From the NCBI RefSeq assembly GCF_003853645.1, contig NZ_QTPO01000026.1:1-64000 (forward strand): a DNA stretch of 64,000 nucleotides. Reading direction: 5' to 3'. The translations under genes were made by a program, and so were the position numbers. The DNA comes from Burkholderia sp. Bp9143. Its GTDB lineage: Bacteria > Pseudomonadota > Gammaproteobacteria > Burkholderiales > Burkholderiaceae. Of the stretch, positions 58,162-64,000 are shown in pieces. Position 1 is the stretch's first letter, and each line of letters begins with the position of its first letter. The notes under the pieces were generated by a model. The model was not told the DNA's origin and searched no databases. It saw only the letters and a list, made by a program, of their open reading frames with translations.

Positions 58162-59874
58162 ATGCAGACATCACGCAAAGCATTGCCGCTCGCCCTGGGT
58201 CTCGCGCTCGGTTTCGGCATCGTCGGCGGCAGCGCGGCCGATACCAAGGTCGCGAACCCGCAGGCGTCGAGCCTGCGCGAAAGCCTGACGCGCGGTGTGG
58301 CACCGGCCGCGGCCAAGGCCGATACCGCCGCGGGTCAATTCCGCGCCGACGGCGTCGCCGTCACGCTGTACAACCCTGCGTATCGCGCGAAGAAGGCGGC
58401 CGCCACACCCGCCGCCACCGCGCGCGATTTCGTCGCGTCGCAGGCCACGCAGCTCGGGCTCGACCCGGCCGCGCTGGCGAGCCTCGCGGTGACGTCGGAG
58501 CGCAACGACGCCGACTTCACCGTCGTGCGCTTCCAGCAGCAGGCGGCCGGGCTGCCCGTGTACGGCAGCGACATCGCGGTGACGGTCGCGAAGGACGGTC
58601 GCATCCTGTACGTCGCGAGCAACACGATCAACGGCGTGGTCGCCACCACGCGCAAGTCGCAGGCCGTCGACCAGCAACAGGCACTCGATCGCGCGCGCGC
58701 GTATCTCGGCGTCAGCGGCTTCACGAACCTCGGCGCACAGCTCGTCGCGTTCGTCGACAAGGCCGGCACGCATACCGCCTGGAAGGTGCGCGGCCGCCCG
58801 CAGGACGGCCCGAAGGGCGACTGGGAACTGCTGATCGACACGGGCAGCGGCGAAGTGCTGCGCGCCGAGGACAAGGCGTTCTATGCGACCGACGGCACCG
58901 GCTTCGTGTTCCGTCCGGATCCGCTGTCGCCGACGAAAAGCAGCTACGGCAGCACGGGCTACAAGGACAACAACGACGCCGATTCCACGCAGCTCTCGGC
59001 CGCGCGCGTGCGCGTGACGCTGAAGGAGCTCGCGCAGTCGGGTTCGCGCTACGTGCTGTCGGGACCGTATGCGTCGTGCGTCGATTTCGATGCGCCGCGC
59101 GACAACGCATGCCCGTTGCAGGCGACGCCGGCGTTCGAGTTCGCGCGCGGCAATCTGTACTTCGAGGCGGTGAACGTGTACTACCACATCGACACGTTCC
59201 TCCGTTACGTGAACCAGACGCTCGGCATCAAGGCGCTGCCGTACCAGTACACGGGCGGCGTGCAGTACGACCCGCACGGCGAATCGGGCGACGACAACTC
59301 GTCGTACTCGTCGAGCAGCGGCCGGCTGACCTTCGGTCAGGGCGGCGTCGACGATGCGGAAGATGCCGACGTCGTGATCCACGAACTCGGTCACGGCATC
59401 CACGACTGGGTCACCAACGGCGGCCTGTCGCAACAGGAAGGCCTGTCGGAAGGCACGGGCGATTATCTCGCCGCCGCGTACAGCCGCGACTTCAACCAGT
59501 GGAGCCCGTCGGACGCGCAGTATCACTGGGTCTACAACTGGGACGGCCACAACGAATACTGGGGCGGCCGCGTGACGAACTGGAACGTCGGGCGCACGTA
59601 TGCGCAGGCACGCGGCGCGGAGATCCACACCGCCGGCCAGTACTGGGCGTCGTGCAACCTCGTCGCACGCGACGCGATCGGCGCGCAGGCTATGGACAAG
59701 GCATTCCTGAAGGGGCTGTCGATGACCAACGGCTCGACGAACCAGAAGGCCGCCGCGCAAGCGGTGCTGACGGCCGCCGCCGCGCTCGGCTACAGCAGCG
59801 CGCAGCTCACGGCGATCGGCGATGCGTACAACAAGAGCTGCACCTACGGCGTGACCGTGCCACAGAAGTCCTGA
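58162..59874 (+). CDS. zmpB: Secreted zinc metalloprotease ZmpB (preproenzyme)
   Basis: A 570-residue secreted protease precursor. The signal peptide (LPLALGLALGFGIVGGSAA) leads to a fungalysin/thermolysin-type propeptide (FVASQATQLGLDPAALASLA, FQQQAAGLPVYGSDIAV, TAWKVRGRPQDGPKGDWELL). The mature domain has the zinc site HELGHGIHDW at about residues 407-416 with a third ligand candidate E430 in GLSEGTGDY. Length and arrangement match ZmpB of the Burkholderia cepacia complex, a virulence-associated protease that cleaves itself free of the propeptide. An M28 aminopeptidase gene follows, as in that group. Confidence 0.9.
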   Translation: MQTSRKALPLALGLALGFGIVGGSAADTKVANPQASSLRESLTRGVAPAAAKADTAAGQFRADGVAVTLYNPAYRAKKAAATPAATARDFVASQATQLGLDPAALASLAVTSERNDADFTVVRFQQQAAGLPVYGSDIAVTVAKDGRILYVASNTINGVVATTRKSQAVDQQQALDRARAYLGVSGFTNLGAQLVAFVDKAGTHTAWKVRGRPQDGPKGDWELLIDTGSGEVLRAEDKAFYATDGTGFVFRPDPLSPTKSSYGSTGYKDNNDADSTQLSAARVRVTLKELAQSGSRYVLSGPYASCVDFDAPRDNACPLQATPAFEFARGNLYFEAVNVYYHIDTFLRYVNQTLGIKALPYQYTGGVQYDPHGESGDDNSSYSSSSGRLTFGQGGVDDAEDADVVIHELGHGIHDWVTNGGLSQQEGLSEGTGDYLAAAYSRDFNQWSPSDAQYHWVYNWDGHNEYWGGRVTNWNVGRTYAQARGAEIHTAGQYWASCNLVARDAIGAQAMDKAFLKGLSMTNGSTNQKAAAQAVLTAAAALGYSSAQLTAIGDAYNKSCTYGVTVPQKS

Positions 59875-59953
59875 TTCCGCAGCAGGCGAAGGGGCGTCGC
59901 ACGACCTGCGGCGCGCCCGCTTCCTCGACATCGCTACCCTCACGAGATCGAAC

Positions 59954-61207
59954 ATGCCTACTCTGACATTGACCCGCCTGAGCGCCGCGCTGGGCGGCAT
60001 GCTGCTGACCGCCGCCGCGCAGGCAACACCCGTGTGGATCACGCTCGGCGATACCGCGTTCAAGCAGCTTCAACGCATCGATGCAAGCACAACCGCGCAA
60101 TACAGCACGACAGTCGACGCCGGCAAGACGGCCGACGGCGCCGTGCGCCGCGAGACCGTGCATGTCGTCGAGATCGACGATTCCCGGCTCGGCGAGCTGG
60201 CCCGCGCGGTGCACCATGCGCGCGGTCACGGGCCCGGCTACATCGTGCACGAGTCGTTCGACGACGCGCGCCAGGCGTTGCAGCCCGTACCCGCGACGGT
60301 CGCGAAACAGGCGGCCGCGCCGGTCTACACGGTGTCGAACGCGCCGCGGATCAAGACCTGGATCCAGCAACTTCAGGCCAGCAACATCGTCGGCACGATC
60401 ACGTCGCTGTCCGGCTTCACGAACCGCTACTACACGACGTCGCACGGCGTCGCCGCGTCGGACTGGCTTGCCCTGCAATGGAAGCAGCTCGCCGGCTCGC
60501 GCACCGACATCGCGGTCGAGCAGTTCACGCATACGGGCTTTCCGCAGAAATCCGTGATCCTGACGATCCGCGGCGGCGATCCGACCGCGGGCACGGTCGT
60601 GCTCGGCGGCCACCTCGATTCGACGGTCGGCCGCACGACGGAAAACACGCGCTCGCCCGGCGCCGACGACGATGCGTCCGGCATCGCGAGCCTGACCGAA
60701 GCGCTGCGCGTGCTGCTCGCGAACGACTATCGACCGAAGCGGACGATCAAGTTCGTCGGCTACGCAGCCGAGGAAGCCGGCTTGCTCGGCTCGAAGGCGA
60801 TCGCGAAGCAGTTCCGCGCGCAGAATGCGAACGTGGTCGGCGTGCTGCAGCTCGACATGACGAACTACAAGGGCGATCCGAAAGACATCTACCTGATCAC
60901 CGACTACACGAACGCCGCGCAGAACACCTATCTGACGAACCTGGCGACGACCTACCTGCCGGAACTCGCGATCGGCACGTCGCAGTGCGGGTATGCGTGC
61001 TCGGATCACGCGTCGTGGAATGCGCAGGGTTATCCGGCATCGTTCCCGTTCGAGGCCGATCAGAACGACAGTCCGACTATCCATACCGTGAACGACACGC
61101 TGGAGAATTCGGATCGGCAGGCGAACCACGCGCTGAAGTTCGGCAAACTGGCGCTCGCCTATGCGGTCGATCTCGGCGGCGACGGCAGCGCGACCGTCAA
61201 GCACTGA
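59954..61207 (+). CDS. Secreted M28 aminopeptidase (leucyl aminopeptidase type)
   Basis: A 417-residue exported dizinc peptidase. A signal peptide (LSAALGGMLLTAAAQA) is followed by an inhibitory pro-region and a catalytic domain with zinc ligands in LGGHLDSTVG, SPGADDDASGIA, the catalytic base in YAAEEAGLLGSKA and later QLDMTNY and IHTVNDTLENSD. It resembles the Vibrio aminopeptidase and would finish peptides released by the protease upstream. The gap to zmpB is 79 bases, so co-transcription is plausible. Confidence 0.9.
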   Translation: MPTLTLTRLSAALGGMLLTAAAQATPVWITLGDTAFKQLQRIDASTTAQYSTTVDAGKTADGAVRRETVHVVEIDDSRLGELARAVHHARGHGPGYIVHESFDDARQALQPVPATVAKQAAAPVYTVSNAPRIKTWIQQLQASNIVGTITSLSGFTNRYYTTSHGVAASDWLALQWKQLAGSRTDIAVEQFTHTGFPQKSVILTIRGGDPTAGTVVLGGHLDSTVGRTTENTRSPGADDDASGIASLTEALRVLLANDYRPKRTIKFVGYAAEEAGLLGSKAIAKQFRAQNANVVGVLQLDMTNYKGDPKDIYLITDYTNAAQNTYLTNLATTYLPELAIGTSQCGYACSDHASWNAQGYPASFPFEADQNDSPTIHTVNDTLENSDRQANHALKFGKLALAYAVDLGGDGSATVKH

Positions 61208-61331
61208 CCCGGCCTCGGCCGGTTCGAGCCGCACCGGGCGCGCGCGTCATGCGCGCCCGATACCGTTCGAGCGCGTTTCCGGTTCCGGATAGAATCGTCG
61301 CTCGATCACTTCCGCACCCCGGTGCACCGCC

Positions 61332-61694
61332 ATGACCGAACTCTCCCGCTCAATCAGCGATCTCACGCCCGAGCGTGTCACGACCGCCTTCGACCTGGCC
61401 GGCCATACGACGGTCCGCTCGCTCGGCGTCGCACAGGGCATCATCGTGCGTTCGCGCTCGATCGTCGGCTCGTTCGGCGCGGCGCTGCAGACCCTCTTCG
61501 GCGGCAACATCACGCTCTATACGTCGCTGTGCGAAAAGGCACGCCAGCAGGCGTTCGACAAGATGCTCGCCGATGCGCGCAAGCTCGGCGCAAATGCGAT
61601 CGTCGCGATGCACTACGACTCGACCGAGATCGGGTCGGGCGTCACGGAAGTCATCTGCTACGGCACGGCCGTGCGCGTGACGCAGGATGCCTGA
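61332..61694 (+). CDS. YbjQ-family (UPF0145) protein
   Basis: A 120-residue soluble protein. The family pattern is [40 protein letters not shown] and [20 protein letters not shown] with EVICYGTAV. It forms a small pentameric heavy-metal-binding-like fold; function unknown. It is convergent with the exporter gene, six bases between stops. Confidence 0.88.
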   Translation: MTELSRSISDLTPERVTTAFDLAGHTTVRSLGVAQGIIVRSRSIVGSFGAALQTLFGGNITLYTSLCEKARQQAFDKMLADARKLGANAIVAMHYDSTEIGSGVTEVICYGTAVRVTQDA

Positions 61695-61700
61695 CGCGCA

Positions 61701-62951
61701 TCACACGTCGCGTTCGAGCGACTTCATGCTGGTCAGCTGAGGAAACAGCTTCATCCACGTGAGCGCAACGGCGATCGTCGCCGCGCCGCCGACCACGATC
61801 GCCGCCGGCGCGCCCCACCATGCGGCCGTCACGCCCGATTCGAATTCGCCGAGCTGGTTCGACGTGCCGATGAACAGCGAATTGACCGCGCTCACGCGCC
61901 CGAGCATCTCGTCGGGCGTGCGCAGCTGTACGAGCGACAGGCGCACGACGACGCTCACCACGTCCGACGCACCTAACGCCGCCAGCGCGACGAGCGACAG
62001 CGCAAAATTCCTCGACAGCCCGAACACGATGGTCGCGATGCCGAACGCGATCACGCCGCCGAACATCGCGCGGCCCGGCCGCCCCTTCAACGGAAAACGC
62101 GTGAGCCACAGCGTGCCCGCGAGCGCGCCGACCGCCGGCGCCGCGCGCAATGCGCCGAGCCCCCACGGCCCGACCTGCAGGATGTCGCGTGCGTAGATCG
62201 GCAGCAGCGCGGTCGCGCCGCCGAACAGCACCGCGAACAGGTCGAGCGACAACGCACCGAGGATCGACGGTTCGCGCCGGATGAACGCGATGCCCGAGAA
62301 CACCGAACGCAGCGTGACCGGCTCGCGTGCCGGCGGCGCGCTGCGCAGCGGAATCGTGCCGCTCAGCACCGCCGCGATCGCGAACGCGACCACGCTCGTG
62401 CCGAACGCAGCGGGCGCACCGATGCCATACAGCAGTCCGCCGAATGCGGGCCCGAGAATCTGCGCGGCCTGGTTCGCGGACGTCGACAGCGCGGTCGCGC
62501 GCGGCAGGTCGCTGCGCGGCACGACGGCCGGCAGCAGCGACGACACCGACGGCGATTCGAACGCGCGCGCGGTCCCGACGATCGCCGCGAGCGCATACAC
62601 GCCCGGTGCGGTGAGCCCGCCTTTCGCCGCGCCGAACAGGAATACGCCGGCGGCCAACGCCTCGACGCCCTGGCAGATCGTCGCGATGCGCCGGCGGTCG
62701 TAGCGGTCGGCCACCTGCCCGACGACGAGCGTCAGCGCGAACATCGGCACGAACTGCGCGAGCCCGACGAGACCGAGCGCGAACGCGCTGTGCGTGAGCG
62801 CATAGACATACCAGCCGATCGCGACCGACAGGATCTGGAACGCGAGCGACGACATCACGCGCGTGCCCCAGAAGCGCTGGAACGGTGCGTGGCGAAACAG
62901 GTTGGCGGGTAACGGCGACGGCGAACTGGATTCGGGTAACGGGGTAGTCAT
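61701..62951 (-). CDS. Major facilitator superfamily exporter, EntS-like
   Basis: A 416-residue protein with about twelve hydrophobic segments. The N-terminal LFRHAPFQRFWGTRVMSSLA and loop motif GQVADRYDRRRIATICQGVE (between helices 2 and 3) are typical of the enterobactin-exporter/tetracycline-type MFS_3 branch. Cargo is unknown; no siderophore gene is adjacent. Confidence 0.87.
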   Translation of the reverse strand: MTTPLPESSSPSPLPANLFRHAPFQRFWGTRVMSSLAFQILSVAIGWYVYALTHSAFALGLVGLAQFVPMFALTLVVGQVADRYDRRRIATICQGVEALAAGVFLFGAAKGGLTAPGVYALAAIVGTARAFESPSVSSLLPAVVPRSDLPRATALSTSANQAAQILGPAFGGLLYGIGAPAAFGTSVVAFAIAAVLSGTIPLRSAPPAREPVTLRSVFSGIAFIRREPSILGALSLDLFAVLFGGATALLPIYARDILQVGPWGLGALRAAPAVGALAGTLWLTRFPLKGRPGRAMFGGVIAFGIATIVFGLSRNFALSLVALAALGASDVVSVVVRLSLVQLRTPDEMLGRVSAVNSLFIGTSNQLGEFESGVTAAWWGAPAAIVVGGAATIAVALTWMKLFPQLTSMKSLERDV

Positions 62952-63181
62952 CGGCGGGAAGGCGTCGGGGGCGGCCGATCGGCGGAGTGCGGGGCGCGCC
63001 AGATCGCGATGATATCGTCAACCGCCGGCACCCGGCACGGCGCGCAACGCTCATTCGGCCAGCCCCGAATCCCGAATCGTGCACGACAGCACTACGCGGA
63101 TGCCACCGGCAACGTGGCGTCAGCAGCCGGTTTCATGTTGACGCGTATGCGCGTTCGTACGCTGCCGCGGCACGCAGCGAT

Positions 63182-63640
63182 TCACAGCGGCAGGCTCGTC
63201 GAACGCTTGATTTCCTTCAGCGAAAACCCCGTATACATTTCCTTGATGTTGCCGAGCGTCCGAATTCGGTGCATCGCGAGCGAATGGAATGCCTCCATGT
63301 CGCGAACGACTACCTGAAGCAGGTAATCGTATTTGCCGGATACGTTGTGGCACGCCACCACATTCGGCAGCGCCATCACGCCCGCCTCGAATGCGTGCAT
63401 GGCCTTCTCGGAGTGGCTGTCGAGCATGATGTTGATGAAGGCGAAGAGTCCCAGCCCCAGTTCCTGCTGATTCAAGGCCGCGTGATAGCCCTGAATGACC
63501 TGTTTCTCCAGCCGCTTCACTCGCTTCCAGCAAGCGGGGGCCGACAAGCCGATCCTCTCCGCGATTTCAGCGTTGGTCAGCCGCCCATCGACCTGCAGCA
63601 ACTCCAGGATCTTTCGGTCGGTATCGTCCAGTTCCGTCAT
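63182..63640 (-). CDS. Lrp/AsnC-family regulator
   Basis: A 152-residue feast-famine regulator. The N-terminal helix-turn-helix (DDTDRKILELLQVDGRLTNA, AEIAERIGLSAPACWKRVKR) is followed by a RAM ligand-binding domain (FAFINIMLDSHSEKAMHAFE, NVVACHNVSGKYDYLLQVVV). ATG 63640 gives the canonical short leader. It is divergent from an amino acid permease gene and probably regulates it in response to an amino acid. Confidence 0.92.
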   Translation of the reverse strand: MTELDDTDRKILELLQVDGRLTNAEIAERIGLSAPACWKRVKRLEKQVIQGYHAALNQQELGLGLFAFINIMLDSHSEKAMHAFEAGVMALPNVVACHNVSGKYDYLLQVVVRDMEAFHSLAMHRIRTLGNIKEMYTGFSLKEIKRSTSLPL

Positions 63641-63949
63641 GTCCACTCTCCCCGTTGTTCTGCTTCGTCGAAGCATTCGCTCGTTCGCGCACCGAAGCGA
63701 CGCGACACGCGTCACCCTGCGACTGATTCGCAGCCATCGCGCCTTGGTTAATTATATTCGTCACATACATCACAACTGTTATCAGGAAGAAATCTTCTTA
63801 ACCGAATCATCGACGATCATTAACCAAACAATGACGGGCGGATCGGCATCGAGTTGCCGGCCGAGGCGGTCGATCCGCGCCTGCGATGTCTGAAAGGCGG
63901 CGTTCACGAAAGGCGCCGCCAGCCCATATACAAGAAATGGAGGAGCTGG
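63641..63949. other. Divergent promoter region between lrp and a permease gene
   Basis: About 310 bases, locally AT-rich around 63745-63835. It has an inverted repeat GAAGA-AA-TCTTC at 63786-63797 and TTAATTA-rich tracts of the kind bound by Lrp/AsnC proteins. No gene is supported. Confidence 0.5.
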
Positions 63950-64000
63950 ATGAGTCTGTTCAGAACAAAGGACCTGTCGGCGATGCTTGCCGCCAGTCAC
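63950..64000 (+). CDS. Amino acid permease (APC family), N-terminus only
   Basis: Seventeen codons (MSLFRTKDLSAMLAASH) are visible before the right edge. This beginning is typical of YfnA-type APC-superfamily amino acid transporters, and a GGAGG ribosome-binding site lies just upstream. The divergent Lrp gene supports the call. Membrane segments and substrate cannot be seen. Confidence 0.65.
   Translation, partial: MSLFRTKDLSAMLAASH

Noticed and set aside
61235..61259. Hairpin CGGGCGCGC / GCGCGCCCG after the aminopeptidase gene
   Set aside because: Strong stem but no T-tract on either strand; GC-rich chance palindrome is as likely as a terminator.

Overview
The window is GC-rich and reads as accessory chromosome of a Burkholderia, most likely a Burkholderia cepacia complex species. 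The pointers are a ZmpB-type secreted metalloprotease followed by an M28 aminopeptidase, Burkholderia-typical DUF3331 and DUF4148 proteins, a complete non-phosphorylative L-fucose pathway, and many LysR and GATase1-AraC regulators. Placement on a secondary replicon is inference. I saw no rRNA, tRNA, CRISPR array or replication origin.

Bases 1-11148 (all minus strand) are a type VI secretion effector island: an orphan tssF, a vgrG with an unusual N-terminal extension, an EagR chaperone and a PAAR-Rhs effector carrying an EndoU RNase tip with its immunity gene. Downstream lies an AT-richer graveyard of displaced Rhs tips. Two toxin reading frames are broken by single-base shifts, while their presumed immunity genes stay open. 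A barstar-like immunity gene is cut by the end of an IS3-family element that runs off the left edge. Next comes a YfiR-YfiN-YfiB c-di-GMP module (11491-14057).

Bases 14436-24909 hold a DadA-like oxidoreductase and, on the minus strand, a nine-gene L-fucose operon: two dehydrogenases, lactonase, dehydratase, diketo-acid hydrolase, three-part ABC importer and a GntR regulator at the distal end. Two palindromic operator candidates (24946-24976 and 25981-26006) and several terminators lie between 24.9 and 27.7 kb, around small DUF3331 and DUF4148 proteins and a short-chain dehydrogenase. Bases 27743-33482 are a carnitine catabolism operon in the order caiX-cdhC-cdhA-cdhB-hocS followed by a gamma-butyrobetaine dioxygenase.

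Bases 33797-37205 pair a LysR regulator with a divergent malic enzyme (maeB). Bases 37399-44212 look like a hydroxyproline or related imino-acid cluster: an enolase-superfamily dehydratase, a proline-racemase-family enzyme, an ornithine-cyclodeaminase-family reductase, a class V aminotransferase and two regulators. Then come a decayed LysE exporter, a GATase1-AraC regulator with a divergent small-enzyme operon (46466-48452), a LysR/short-chain dehydrogenase pair, and gene debris around a ridA homologue (50441-51358).

Bases 51438-55398 encode an aromatic amine dehydrogenase system (TTQ-type light and heavy subunits, MauE, MauD, two c-type cytochromes) with a divergent AraC regulator. The window ends with another GATase1-AraC regulator, the zmpB-aminopeptidase pair, YbjQ, an MFS exporter, an Lrp regulator and the start of a divergent amino acid permease.
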